A DNA stretch of 64,000 nucleotides. It comes from Thuidium tamariscinum (lineage: Eukaryota > Streptophyta > Bryopsida > Hypnales > Thuidiaceae). A model generated the notes under the pieces. The model was not told the origin of the DNA. It did not search any database and worked only from the letters and a program-made list of their open reading frames with translations. This document shows positions 37,601 to 50,057 of this stretch, piece after piece (positions within the stretch are counted from its first letter, which is position 1; each line of letters starts with the position of its first letter). A program made the translations under genes and the position numbers. The stretch covers positions 21,694,001 through 21,758,000 of the forward strand of contig OX344757.2 in NCBI GenBank assembly GCA_947034885.2, in the 5' to 3' direction.

Positions 37601-38270
37601 GCTAATGGATAACCATAGTTTAGCACAACTTGATTTTCAGCATATGCATTGAAAAAACAACTTGAAATTGACCCTTTCAAAAATCACACCCTATGGATGC
37701 TTGCCTAAAATGTTCTCTGCAGTAGTTATCAAAGTTTAGGGTTGGTTTTGGAATCACCTATTTCAAGCTCTTTTAAAATTCATTGTTTACACATTTAATA
37801 TTCAAAAAATATACTCTAAGAAAAATCTATAATCTCTTTTTGACTACTGACAAGATCCTAAAAACTTTTCCAATATTAGTTATAATAGAAACAGTGTTGA
37901 ATTGTTTATTCATTCAGTTTTAGGTGTAGATACTTTAATAGTGCCCAATGTCCACCTTGCTAAACTTCATGTGATTATTTCTACCTAAAATTTCTCTTAA
38001 AATGTTGGTCTAAAAAGGTGCAAGCAAAAGGAGTATATTTGATATGATACATGCTACTATATGTGAATCAACATTTCTTATTTAGAATAGTAGAGTCCTC
38101 GTGTCCTTTTTTACATTGTAGAATATTTTGAGGCAATCAAGTGTATAGGTTGAAATGGTTTGTTGAGAAATGTATTATCCAAATAAACTAAAAATAGTGT
38201 GAAGTAAGTCACACTATTTGTAGCCACCAATTCTATTGAGCATCATTAGATGGAATTTGGAGCAAGGGGA
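34668..38270 (+). repeat. segmental duplication, copy 1
   Basis: Collinear blocks match 40,484-45,980: 34,668-35,040 with 40,484-40,860 (very similar), 35,400-35,700 with 43,985-44,620, 37,060-37,260 with 44,690-44,880, 37,320-38,000 with 44,900-45,560, and 38,080-38,260 with 45,790-45,980 (more diverged). The two copies differ by insertions, including the palindromic element 36,308-37,047 here. A GC-rich piece at 35,740-35,960 has no partner in copy 2. No intact gene was recognised in either copy. Confidence 0.7.
36308..37047. mobile_element. long palindromic TTAA-flanked element, piggyBac-like (740 bp)
   Basis: TTAA is present at 36304-36307 and 37048-37051. The termini are CCCCTAAAGGACCAAGTTGC and, on minus, CCCCTACAGGACTAAGCTGC. 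The two arms of about 350-365 bp are inverted copies of each other almost to the centre (near 36,680), so the element is a near-complete foldback. It is absent from segmental copy 2. Confidence 0.75.
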
Positions 38271-38336
38271 GGGCCATTTCAAACTTGTTCCCCTTGCTAT
38301 TTCCCTTATTGTGAAAGGATGGCTAGTTGTTTATTA

Positions 38337-38662
38337 CATTAGAAGAGATTTGAGGGCATTAGAAGCCTGCAAACTCTTTTGAGTTCCTCAATTGTAGGAA
38401 CGTACCACATCATCACTCTAACATTGTCAAGAGATTGCCATGTAAAAAATGTTGTTTTTTGAATTATTTTTAAATGTATTTTAAATATTTGTTTTAAATC
38501 AATTTCAGGATTTTTAACACTTTTTAGAATTTTTGAAAAAAAAATTGAAAATTTTGAAATTTTCAACCAATAGGACTGATTTGTAGATTTGGGACAACAC
38601 AAGGAACACATAAAGGAACAATCGTAAAATGGTCTTCTCTTGCCTTCAAATCCCTTCTAATG
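38337..38662. mobile_element. MITE, CACATTAG-ended family (copy 3, clearest)
   Basis: The left end CATTAGAAGAGATTTGAGGG and the right end, on minus CATTAGAAGGGATTTGAAGG, are inverted repeats. The interior is AT-rich. No target duplication was recognised. Confidence 0.55.
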
Positions 38663-38669
38663 CAAACCT

Positions 38670-40483
38670 TTCAAAACTTGTAACTTCAAATCACAATGAA
38701 TGCTAAATACAAACACAAAATATACTTATCAACAAGAATGTTTCACAAGGAGCTCAAAACACTTGACTATATAGAGAGATCAATCTCCAAAAGAATCTCC
38801 TTACCCTTGAGCTCTATCTTATATAATGGAGACTATCAATAAAACCTATTAGTTTATAAAATAGACTAAGACATTTTTCTATCTTTAGCTTTCTATCCTT
38901 GGTTTATCTAGAACTATCCACTAAAATATAAATTATAGTTTCACTTCTTCAATTATATGTTATCCAAATCATCACTTATTCAAATCTTGATCTTCTACTT
39001 GGAGTTATCTAACTCCAAGTTCCAACTCACTTATGTTTAGCCAATGTACTAATCATCCAAGTGGAATTGTCTAAATTTAGTGTACGAATCCACCATCTAG
39101 AATTATCTATCTTTGAGTAATCTCTAAATATCTTTTAGTGCACTTTTCATCATGAATTAGTTCATGATCATCCATAAATGTATTCATCCATCAAAGGTCA
39201 TGACAAAAGTCATGATACAATCATCATTCCTTTCATTTACCAATTCACATATCCATTTAAGATTGTAACAAAGAACCTAATACAATCTCTTCTTTAAATT
39301 CAATCATTATCTTCAATGACAAAGCTTAGGTAATCCTTTCTAAAATCAATCTCTCTTTTCCAAGAGCCTTTATCTTCAAGGTAATCCTTCCACTTTATCT
39401 TCAACCTTCATAATGATATATCACGAGCAACCATTTAGGTTTTTTCAACAAACTCAAAATTAATGGGAATCATCATCAATCTACAAATTGCAAACAGGTT
39501 CAATTCATATGCCACTAGTCCTAAGGTAAAACAACCCATTACAAATTTTTTATCCATAACAGACTTCTAGGAATGAACCCATTACAGTTTTCTTCCAGAG
39601 AATGAGATTTTGGCCACAATCAATGTCTTAGCTAACTAGAATGGGGTGATTAGTGACCATAATAAGAACTTTTAGCTTTTCAATGTTAATTCACTGTAGG
39701 AAGTGACTCTTTCAAGCCTTCTGTGTTAGAAAATATTTTGACTAAGGTAGAGGGCTCGAAAACAGTTCGGGCATTAAGAACCGCCCCTATAACTGGTTGT
39801 AGAATGGACATGATGCAGTTTTTAAATTGACCTCATGAGTCATTGAATGAAGTGAAGGAAAAAACATTCTTTATCGCAAGAGCCAATCATTGTCTTTGCT
39901 TTCCCCATTTTTTTTTAGAATTGCAAGTGAACACTATATGAAGGACCTAGGAACATAAATAGGGACCTAGGACACATCTCCTTTGAAAATTCATAAGTAA
40001 TTCAATAATGTTTCAAAAAATATGAAACCACTTGGGCTAGATTTCCCATCAATTTTTTTTGGTCTGAAAAATGAGCTAAAAATGTTCCCATCTAAACAAA
40101 TACTGTAAAAATGCGAACCAGCCCTTAGATGAGCGGTTTCTGAGCCTTCTACCTTACATCAAGTGAGTAAGATGATCATTATGGATACAATTTTAGTTGG
40201 TTTTGGGTAGCTTGGAAACCATGATTGGTGCAACACTTCAAAAATTCATAACCAATTCAAACTTCGTCCAAAAAATACAATTTCAATTGCTTTCATCATT
40301 TCTATTACTTGTCCACATGTGGGAAAAAAATTAGAAGATTTCAATAGTGATATGAGGGCAAACTCCTCATTTGGTCTATAGCAGGTTGTTTACTTTATAC
40401 ATTTGATAATTTCAGATGAACCACAAAATTGAGGAGACAACTTCCTTGACTTACCAAGCTTCAATCCTGATTGTTGAAGGGGT
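38670..40483. other. AT-rich intergenic DNA
   Basis: No gene is supported and no clear element ends were seen between the MITE at 38,337 and segmental copy 2. Confidence 0.45.
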
Positions 40484-40914
40484 GATCTAAAAGTGACTAA
40501 TGGATGATATACAATTATTCCATGTTACAGTAGTAGAAAATGCAGATGTTCATCCTTGAAATTTTGTACTTTTGTGTGGGAAGGAGAAATCTTGTACAAT
40601 AGTTTGACATCCAATGAATGCTCTTGGTAGACAAATTATTCACAGGGTACCAAAAAGGATGATTTCCATGGTGACTCTCAACTTGGCATTCCAAGGTTAC
40701 AGGGTGACACAGTCTTCTGATTTCTTGAAACATGCAACCCTGATGTGAGGGCAACCCAGCCACCTGAGGTTCAGCTTAATTTGAGCCCCTCTGATTGCTC
40801 TCTGGACTTTTCCCAGTCTGTTCCAAGGATACAAGACCCCTTCCTGTTGTGGCCCCTGGTTGCAGTCACTACAAACTAAGCTTAAGGTAGAAGTACCTTT
40901 AATGGATACCTTAA

Positions 40915-42571
40915 CCCCTATGGTACGAGGCTCATAAAGCGTCCATCTAAGGACAAATACACCCTTGCAGAAGATAGTATGCAAGTTAATGGGGTTTGCT
41001 TGATTTCAGTGGACAGAGAAGTAAAGAGTAATTCTAATGCAAGTAGAATCAGAATTTTCTGAGTCATAATGAATAAACTACAATTTAATGAAGTAAAAAT
41101 GCATAGGTTTCTATAAATGCTCATAGGTTGCAAAAATTCTGAGTTGCAACATGGCTTTAAATAGAGCAAGTAATTCTAAGAAGTAACCAAGGTAGAAGAG
41201 CAGAGTGCACATAAAAATCTGAATGGTGTCCTCATGAAATCAAAATTGAAGTGGTCTTCCATTTCATTTGTTTAAAAAACAATCTAAAGTAGTCTCCATG
41301 TCAGATGGAAATTGTGCATGTGGAAGCACATCCTCCCAGCATGAAGCTGCTAATATTACAAAAAATATTATTTTTCAGAAGGTTATTTTCACCAACAATG
41401 GAAGTAAGAACCAGTCATTGGATCACTAAGTTAGTAGTCACCTTGTCAAGAGCAAAAAACCAAGCACAGGGAACCCATATCTTCTGACCACACAAACATT
41501 GCTTCATTTAAGGTAGGTACACCCCAAAGCGCCAGTTTCTCTACTGTGCCTAGTTCCTGTTATTATGTTGTTCAAATTTTTTTACAGCCTTGTTGGTGAG
41601 TGAAAGCATGTTCCAATGCACCAAAGAACAGTGGATTTGGATACCATATGCAAAAGTTATTAACAGTCAAAGTGTGTTTCCGAAAGCGCCATCTACAGTC
41701 TGGGTACATGACTGATTTTGAAAATCTATGCACGTTGTACAGAGCGCTTTAAGGTCAGGTGCCATTTTGGGTGTACCTACCTTAAGAACTTCTACACATT
41801 GTGTTTTTACCTTCCCTAGGGACGACTGCAAATGACCAGTTGCTTTTTGAGCCTCCTACCATAAATGCTGCCAATGCCAATTTATGGCATTCAGATGAGC
41901 CAGAAAGTGATCTGGAGAGAGACTGAAAGCACTTTTTCATCCATTTTTTGCTTGTTGACTTTTCATGGAGGATTATGAAGAGTACCTAATTGAGCTTGTA
42001 GTCTTGCCTTCATGTGAATGAGAAGCAAGTAAAAAAATGGATGGCAAAATTTGCTATTTCAATGTATTTTGCTCCTTGTTCTAAATCTCAAATTTCTCCT
42101 TGAAAATGACGTTTTTAGAGTTTGAGCCTTACTTACAAAATGAAGGGCATCTACTCTAGTTTTTTCCTCCATTTGAAATTTTGTAAAAGTTTGTAATGTT
42201 GAATTTTATTGTAGATTGAACTTTGATTGTATTTTCAATGTCCATTGTATTCTAATTATAGAAGGATATGAAAATTGAATTTACACCATAATGTTTGTCA
42301 TTGTAATGTACACACATGGTGAATTTTCAGAATTTTTTGAAATAATTTTCTATTTGATGTGGTTTTTCTTCACTTTTTCTTCAAAAATTCTTAGAAAAAT
42401 CAATTTTCCTCCAAAAAATCTAATTTTTTTGTGAAGTATAGAAGACATTTAATTTCATCTCTCAAAAATAAATATAAAATTTTTCATACATATATAATTT
42501 TAAAATGGCAACAAACTGAGTGTTGGACAATAAGGCTTCAAACCAATGGTTATAGGTCCATCCTTTAAGGG
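40915..42571. mobile_element. TTAA-flanked element, piggyBac-like, with nested MITE (1,657 bp)
   Basis: TTAA is present at 40911-40914 and 42572-42575. The left terminus is CCCCTATGGTACGAGG and the right, on minus, is CCCTTAAAGGATGGACC. A mariner-type MITE (41,511-41,782) sits inside, so this insertion is older than that MITE. No transposase was recognised. Confidence 0.55.
41511..41782 (+). mobile_element. mariner-type MITE, AGGTAGGTAC family (272 bp)
   Basis: TA flanks both ends (41509-41510 and 41783-41784). Its termini are AGGTAGGTACACCCC and, on minus, AGGTAGGTACACCC. It is the same length as, and nearly identical to, the copy at 43,709, so the family moved fairly recently. Confidence 0.8.
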
Positions 42572-42822
42572 TTAAACATTTTTATTAGCCTCTAAGTGGT
42601 TTGAAGTGATGTAGATTCCCTAAGAATCTAATGTGGGGGAATTCAATTTTGGCTCTAAGTTACTAAATCAGACTTTCACGTATGATATCACATTGAAAGT
42701 GAAAATCAGGTTGTAGGTAATAGGGGTCTAAGAGGCACCCCTTTACTAGGTGAATTGAAATTAGAGTTAGTTGGTGCAATGGATGAATTTTTAAGGAAAG
42801 AAGAATGATGGAAAAAAAGCCT

Positions 42823-43040
42823 CCCATTGCATCAGTAATATTGTACTACTGTTTCAAAGGGTTTACATTAGAGCATTGAAAAAGTACTATTGCAGTAGAA
42901 AAGTTATATTGCAACAATATAGTTTTAGTGAAAAATTGCCTTCCATTGAAACTATAATGTTGCAATATAATTTTGTACTACAACAATATGCTTTCAAACT
43001 TCTACTGTGAACCCATTGAAGTAGTATTGATGCAATGGGG
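42823..43040. mobile_element. small MITE, CCCATTGCATCA ends
   Basis: The left end CCCATTGCATCAGTAATA and the right end, on minus CCCATTGCATCAATACTA, are inverted repeats. The interior has a second palindrome around ATATTGCAACAATATAG. No target duplication was recognised. Confidence 0.55.
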
Positions 43041-43708
43041 TTTACTTTCTTGACGAATGAAATGTATTCGTAGGTGAATACAAGGAGTTGCATAGTTTGG
43101 GGCATGTTAGACATTTTAGTAGAATTTTTGAAAGTGCAAGTTATTAGGTCAGTATTTTAAGTTCATAGTTGGTGTGATAATCATGTGGCATAGTTCTATG
43201 ATTGAACCATGATATAGTTAGCCCAAAAGTAATCCTCTAGTATATTTAAAGGCATGTAACATGGTTTCAAAAAGTGTCCCTCCCTAGCTAATTGAAAACA
43301 GAACATAGAAAATAGAATACTCATTACCACATTTTTATTACTATTACTAAATGAAAACAAAATGTTTATGTGTTAGATAACCTTCGAGCCATAGTAGTGG
43401 TGATCACAACCTTTGATCTTCATGATCCCAGGGTGTAGGAAGCAAGTTGAAAGAAAAGAAGGTTATGAGTTATAACTTGTGATGGTGATGGTGATGGGTA
43501 GCCCATGGTATAGAGCCACATTAGCATTGAAAAGTCAACAACCAGTTATGGCTTCTCGTTTGTTTATAATTTTTCTAGTGATAAGCTACACTACACTTTT
43601 TCTTTGCATCTATCTCAGCACTAGACTTGATGCCCTCTGTGGTCACCATGTAGAGAGAAATATTGAACTTCTGCATATCAATTCTTTTGTTCGGTTGTAA
43701 CCATAGTA

Positions 43709-43980
43709 AGGTAGGTACACCCAAAAGCGCCAGTTTCTTATACTGTGCCCAGTTCCTGTTATTATGTTGTTCAGATTTTTTACAGTCTTGTTGGTGAGTG
43801 AAAGCATGTTCCAACGCACCAAAGAACAGTGGATTTGGATACCGTATGCAAAAGTTATTAACAGTCAAAGTGTGTTTCTGAAAGTGCCATCTACAGTCTG
43901 GGTACATGACTGCTTTTGAAAATCTATGCACGTTGTACAGAGCGCTTTAAGGTCAGGTGCCATTTTGGGTGTACCTACCT
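43709..43980 (+). mobile_element. mariner-type MITE, AGGTAGGTAC family (272 bp)
   Basis: TA is present at 43707-43708 and 43981-43982. The termini are AGGTAGGTACACCC on both sides in inverted orientation. It is nearly identical over its length to 41,511-41,782 and in the same orientation. Confidence 0.85.
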
Positions 43981-44462
43981 TAAGTTAGACCATATTTTTC
44001 AAGGTCAATCTGAAGACCCTGGTCACTCCAAGGACCAGTGATCCCAAAATTGGCTAAATTTTGCTCGATTACTACAAAATTTCTTCATGTCCTCAATGTA
44101 AATTTAGAAAAAATCTTCCAAAAATGAACATTTGGCTAAAAACCTTGAACTTGTTTTGAGATCACTGCCAAGGACCTGCTGGATGTAAGTAGTTTTTTTA
44201 GGGGATTTTTTCATTTTTTTTCATTTTTTTTCTTTTTCATTTTTTAAAAACAAGGCAAAAACCTTGCATGTAAGTTAAGTTAGGTTGACTGTTGCCATTC
44301 TTTTCTTCACATTTTGAGCCCAGTGAGGGTCGACCTGGGGTCCCTAGTCCCTACAATTGTCTGGAGATGTTCACTTGAATGGTGCGGAAAGGGCTGCCGA
44401 TTTGCGTGACTGGTGCCAAGTCCCTGATGTGAAATTTGATTCCATGTAACTTAAGTTAGGAT

Positions 44463-44580
44463 CCCCATGCCTGCTCTTCAAAGCAACACTTCAAACATTT
44501 TGGACCACTGATCTTCCTTGTCAGAGGAAGATCAGCGGTCCAAAATGTTTGAAGTGTTGCTTTGAAGAGCAGGCATGGGG
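44463..44580. repeat. near-perfect hairpin, two 56-bp arms with 6-bp loop
   Basis: The left arm 44463-44518 begins CCCCATGCCTGCTC; the right arm 44525-44580 is its reverse complement with one mismatch; the loop is TGTCAG. In segmental copy 1 the corresponding place (about 35,629-35,650) has a short unrelated spacer between GGATCC and GGTCCTCTTCAT, so the hairpin appears to be specific to copy 2. Confidence 0.85.
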
Positions 44581-46145
44581 TCCTCTCCTCTTCATGCTCT
44601 CCATCTCCAGACTGACCTCTTCTTTGAAATGGGATGATTTCGAGGAAGATAGGGGACAGAAAAAAACACCTGAGAATTGGCTTCAAAAGCTGTTGAGAAG
44701 GCCAACAACCCAATCATTTGCACCAAGCCACACACCGATACATGATGCCGATGCCGGATTTTGCGGAGAAAGCTTAAGCTTACATGATCAAACTTGCCAT
44801 TGGGGCATGTGTTGTTGCTTAGCAAATTTTGGACACTAGATCGTGCTCAAATTAATTCTAACACCACTTCCAAGTACACCTAATTCCGACTACTTCTTTT
44901 GAACCGACCACTATAGATTCTTGCCTAAAATGTACTCTCACTATTAATGGGAGTTTAGGGTTAGTTTGAGAAAAAACTACTTCAAGTACTTTGAAAATTT
45001 GTGTTGTATTCATTTGGTATCCAAAAATTGCATTCTAAGAGAATCTAGAATGTCCTTTCAACTACTCAAAAAGACTAGGATAAAAGTTTCGAATATAATA
45101 ATGGGAACCATGTTGAATTGCCTATTTGAGTGATTTTAGATGTAGCTTGTTACTTTAGTCTCTCAATACTTCCATTGACAAAAAGGTATTGTTGATCAAT
45201 AATCCAAGCTTAGCATAACTTGATTTTATACATTCATATAAGTACATTTAAAATTGATCCTTTCTAAAACTACACTCATAGATTCTTGCTTAAAATGTAT
45301 TCTCACTAGTCATGAGAGTCTAGAGTTGATTTTGGAATCACCTATTTTTAGCTCTTTGAAAATTCATAGTTTACTCAATTGGTCTCCAAAAATACTTTAA
45401 AAGAATCTAAAATCTCCTTTTGACTACGAACAAGATCCCATGAAACTTTTCCGATATTAATAATAATAGAAAAGATGTTGAATTTTTTATTTGGTTGATT
45501 TTAGTGTAGCTACTTTAATTGCCCAATTTTCACCTTATTAAACTTCATACAATTATCCTTGTCTAATATTTAAAAATAGATCTAAATGATACAAGAACAA
45601 GGAATAAGGTAATTCAACCTATGACAAACACAATTTTGATCACCGTTATTGCAATTCCAAATATTCTATTAGTGCACATGTGTCTTACAAGATATACTAC
45701 ACAAAAAGAGGTAGGATTGCATTAGGCTTGTCTATAGTTGTATCTATCATTGGTTGAGTTACCTCATATTATATATTGTACAAATTACTATGTACAAATC
45801 AATGCTTCTTATTTGGAAGAATAGAGTCCTTATGCTGTTTTAACATTGGAATATATTTGGAAGGAGTAAAGTTTACAAGTTGAAATGGTATGACAAGAGA
45901 TATATTGCCCAAATAAAAGAAACAATAAATAGTAGTGTAAAGGAAGTCACTCCATGTGTAGTTATCAATTTTGTTGAGTATATTTGTGCTACTACTTATT
46001 AGTAGTGCACATTTCAAAAACATGCACCATTGCTACATAGTAGCATATACATAACATTCACAATTGACTATTTTTCAACTTCTATATGATTTAATGTAAG
46101 AAAAGATATCCTTGCCTCAAATACTTGGTAGGGTTTATGAGGTAA

Positions 46146-46776
46146 CCTCTAAAGTACCATTGTCTCTATGGAAGACAAAATGGGTAATTTTCCTATGAGC
46201 ACAATCTTTGGCAAAAAAATTTGAAATATTTTTGTAAGATAAAAGACTTATTATCTTTATATGCATATAATTTTGATTTTAATCAATGACTAGGTACAAA
46301 ACTTATACTACAATAAACCCAATATTCAACATGGAAAAATTTGTTTCATTCCATGGACATTTGTGATGTAAAAGTTATGGAGCATCTTGTTTTGTAGGCA
46401 ATCAAAGCATCATTTTGAAGAAAATAATATATAAGATTTGTTAATTAGCTCCATTTTTACATTTTTACAAAACAAAAAGTTCCACGAGATTAACTTTGAA
46501 TGCATTTTTTCACAAATCAGTAGAAACCATAATTTTGACCAATAAAAAAAATTCATGTACTAAATATAAAAATTGTATTTTTAGTGAATTTTTGAAGTTA
46601 TATTTTCAAAATTCATTTGAAGAGAATCTAAAAATAATTTTATAATTTTGATTGTACGGATACTTTCAACATTTTGTGTTTTACATTATATTCTTGATGT
46701 TAACTTCAAAAAATTTATAGAACTTATATTTTATAATACATTTGTGTTTTGTCCTAACCCCTTGGGCTTTTAGGGG
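46146..46776. mobile_element. TTAA-family MITE, piggyBac-like (631 bp)
   Basis: The right terminus, on minus CCCCTAAAAGCCCAAGGGG, is followed by TTAA at 46777-46780. It is nearly identical to the left end of the element at 14,471. The left end (GTAACCTCTAAAG) is degraded. Confidence 0.55.
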
Positions 46777-47049
46777 TTAAGAGTCGAAAGAAAAAATTGG
46801 TAAGTAGTTTATCATGTGAAGATCGAAAGAACACATTGCATGTAGTCATTGGTCAAGGAACACTTTCTTCAAATTATTTAGTTGCAACCACTAATTAGGA
46901 ATGAAATTGGAAGCATTCCTATTTGATTAGCCACCTTGGAATGAGTTTATTCTATTAGCTTAAATTTTCCAAATTGAAAAAATGCTTATCTGTAGGCCCC
47001 CTTTCTACTTGTATAAGAATCTTATGATAACTTCTAAATACCTGTGGCA

Positions 47050-47900
47050 CCCCTAAGGCCCTAAATGATCAACTTGTGTTTTTTGGTAACATAGCAATTT
47101 GAGACAGCTCGTTGTGAATGGTGTTTTTTTTAATCCCTTTTCTTTGAAATTTTCACACAACATGTGCCTAAAGGGTTGCTTTAAGGCCCAATAGTTTTTA
47201 TAACTTTTGATTCTAAGGCTAAAAATTTATTGTATGGTATGTAGTTTAAATTTTTTTTGTAGATAGCCCAAGTAGGTCAATTTCTTTTTGAAAAAATCAT
47301 TTTTTTTAAAAGTAAAAATTTGAAATTGGTTTCCAAGATTTATATATATATAAGCTTTGAAATCCATTATTCAACTCAATTTTCAATCTTTTTGAAAAAA
47401 AAATAGAAACTTTGTGTGTAAATTGTTTATTACAACACTACAAACATTGGATTGGCATTTTTTGATTCCATAACTAAACTCTTAACAATTTAGTGTTTTG
47501 AATCATTCTCTACTTCTTTCTACTTATTATTTTTTTCTTATATGTTATACAATTTCAAATGACCTGAATTTTTAAAATATAAAGCCAACTTGATTTGAAG
47601 AGTGAATTTAAAGAATAACCAACAATTTAGAAGTTTTTCATACAAGTATGACATTTTGAAGTACAATTGCCTAGTTTTTTGCATAGCCAAAAAACAAATT
47701 TATGTTAATTCAAATGCTAATATCTTTCAATCTAAATGGAGGAAATTTTTGAAGTTATTTTTACATCATTTCAAACTCTTTAACTAAAATATTCTATAGT
47801 AATATGTGTCAAATTCATTTTTCCTAAAATTTGATACTTGTACTAGAAATGGCAATTTTAGAGCATTTTTGATGAAATCATAGTCCAAAACCTTTAGGGG
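47050..47900. mobile_element. TTAA-family MITE, piggyBac-like (about 850 bp)
   Basis: The right terminus, on minus CCCCTAAAGG, is followed by TTAA at 47901-47904. The left end CCCCTAAGGCCCTAAATGATC lacks an intact TTAA. The interior (TTTTTGGTAACATAGCAATT and following) matches the arm of the palindromic element at 36,308. Confidence 0.55.
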
Positions 47901-48597
47901 TTAAATTAAATCTATTAATGTGATACTTCTAGTATTTTTTTATTCTTTTTCTTAAAGTACACTTTTAGCATCAAAAATCCAATTTTGAAAATGATTGATT
48001 ATGATTTATCTATTCAAGATTTTGTGCAAGGGTGTCCATTGTAATCTTGACTTTTCATAGTGTTGAGGGCTCTTGGAAATGAGCCTCAAATCCACTAGAA
48101 TACTAGATCCAAGAGAAATTATCACATTAGAAATTCATTTAAGAAATTTTTAGATTAGATTTTGAAAAGTCATTATTTAATTGATTGCGGTTATATATGT
48201 TAGGCCCTTTAATCTATTAAGGATTGTGGTCGATTGGAGAGACTGAGAGGTTGATTTTTGGGTCATATGGAGAAAATAATAATAAGTGGAGAAGAATGAT
48301 GATTGTGTCAAATGTGATCATAGTGGTGGAAGTGTAATAAGTAGTTTAGGGTTGCCCAACACAATTTGTGACAAAACTTGGTCTTTTTCCAGGACTTTAT
48401 AAAATATCTTTGTATTTGTATGTATCCAAGCATGTATGCTACAATGTAAATACGTTATTGAATCATATTTCTTTTGGAAAATTTCTTTTTTGTGCTTATT
48501 GCACTATGTGTCTCATCTTTTAGGATTATGATATCTGAGTGGGAAAGGACAAATTCCAGGGAATGCAAACATGCAGTTCCTAATGAAAACCTAATCT

Positions 48598-48868
48598 CAC
48601 TATAAGAAATCTGTGTTTTGGGTGACGATCCCTAATTTTTTATGATAGATTTTAGGTGATGTCAATGTTGACAATCCAAAAATTTTATGTCAACAAAAAT
48701 GTCCAATGTAATATCAATATTAACATAAAAACACTAGACTATCAATGTTGATGTTATATTGGACATTTTTATTGACATAAAATTTTGGGGTTGTCAACAT
48801 TGACATCACCTAAAATCCGTCATAAAAAAATTAGGGCTCGTCACCAAAGAGAAGGGTTTCTTATAGTG
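48598..48868. mobile_element. CACTA MITE with 3-bp TCT duplication (271 bp)
   Basis: The termini CACTATAAGAAA and TTTCTTATAGTG are inverted. TCT is present at 48595-48597 and 48869-48871. Three-base duplications and CACTA ends define the CACTA (CMC) superfamily. The element is almost wholly palindromic around its centre and has no coding capacity. Confidence 0.9.
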
Positions 48869-48871
48869 TCT

Positions 48872-50057
48872 ATTGGCAAATGCCACATGTTCAATTGAAC
48901 TTCAACAATTGCAAAGAAGTGCATCTCAATTAATTGTAACTATAGAATCTTGTGACCTTAGTTATGGAACACACAACTCCAAGAGATAATCAAGGCTTGG
49001 TCCCTAAAGACTCTAGATAATCAAGGAAACCATACATGGAAAGCCCTTATAAATATTGCTAGAATGGAAATATGGCTTGAAACTAGTCATCCTCCTTTGC
49101 AAAGTGGAAGCATTACACCACCACATAAAACTAAGAGGATAGAATGCCAAATAGATGATGGCCACATAAAAATGAGATACATTGCTATCACATTTGATGG
49201 CCCCTAATATTGAAGACAAATCTCTATTGAGGCACAACATAAAGTTTCAATCTAGAGACATACAAAAAATAGAAATTCTCCATCAACATAGTGGCAAAAA
49301 CCTCTAAGGACAAGCAAACAAGGGAAATCCACTTATAAGCCGGATTCTCTACACCACAATTTCAGAGCAGGCACCATTCAATACTGCCAATAAAAGATTC
49401 CACATAGTCTTGGCCTTGCAATGGAGAATGGGAAAATTAGGACAACTTCACATGGCGAGATCTTCATTGCTTCAACTTAGATTCAGTACAATTTGTCCCA
49501 ACATAAATGCATGTACCTACAAGATTGTTGCTTCCATCGGAACAATGTGTACACACAAATGTCAACAACAAACATGCAAAGTCATAGAACTTGAAGCAGC
49601 GGTGCTATTCTGTGAGCCTGCGAGCGTGAGCCTGTGAGCATGGAACAGGGATTTTGTGAGCCTGGAGCCTAACAAATAGAAAATACAAACTTGAACTCCA
49701 TTTTTTAGGAAAAAAACAAATATTTCTACATTTTTGGTAACATTTTTAATTTATTTAAAAATTATTTAATGTATTTGTATAGACCTATGATCGTGGACTT
49801 ATGACAAAAGATATGTATTATATTTGTTAGTGTTGAGATTTCAAAAAATGGACATAGAAAATTAAGCTTGCACTGTTAAAAAAATAAACTTGCCAAAGTT
49901 TAAATAATGAATAATGATAGAGACAAGGCTATATAGAAAATTCTACCAAGTATCAATATTTTTCCAAAGAAAAATAAATATAACCGATCCTAGATATATA
50001 AGTTGAAGCTAAAGTCTTTCATCCACAATTGTCAAGCACCCCTAGAATCCTAAACTT
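48872..50057. other. intergenic, between the CACTA MITE and the transposase gene
   Basis: No gene is supported. The last few hundred bases are the presumed 3' region of the minus-strand transposase gene. Confidence 0.45.
49597..49680 (+). mobile_element. possible terminal repeat of the MULE transposon
   Basis: GCGGTGCTATTCTGTGAGCC followed by GTGAGCCTGTGAGC resembles the terminal repeat of the Mutator-like MITEs at 7,341, 9,848 and 25,085. It lies about 400 bases past the stop of the MULE transposase gene. It could be the outer left end of that transposon, or a separate degraded MITE end. The partner end would lie beyond the window. Confidence 0.35.

Larger units (their letters stand above)
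40484..45980 (+). repeat. segmental duplication, copy 2
   Basis: This is the partner of 34,668-38,270 in the same orientation. It is longer because it carries the TTAA element 40,915-42,571 with its nested mariner-type MITE, a further MITE at 42,823, a second mariner-type MITE at 43,709 and a hairpin at 44,463. It lacks the counterpart of about 35,060-35,390 and the palindromic element found in copy 1. Confidence 0.7.

Noticed and set aside
34668-40866. Direct repeats of about 380 bp as possible long terminal repeats
   Set aside because: Homology continues beyond them in the same order (35.4-38.3 against 44.0-46.0 kb), which fits segmental duplication; no retroelement genes are recognised between them.
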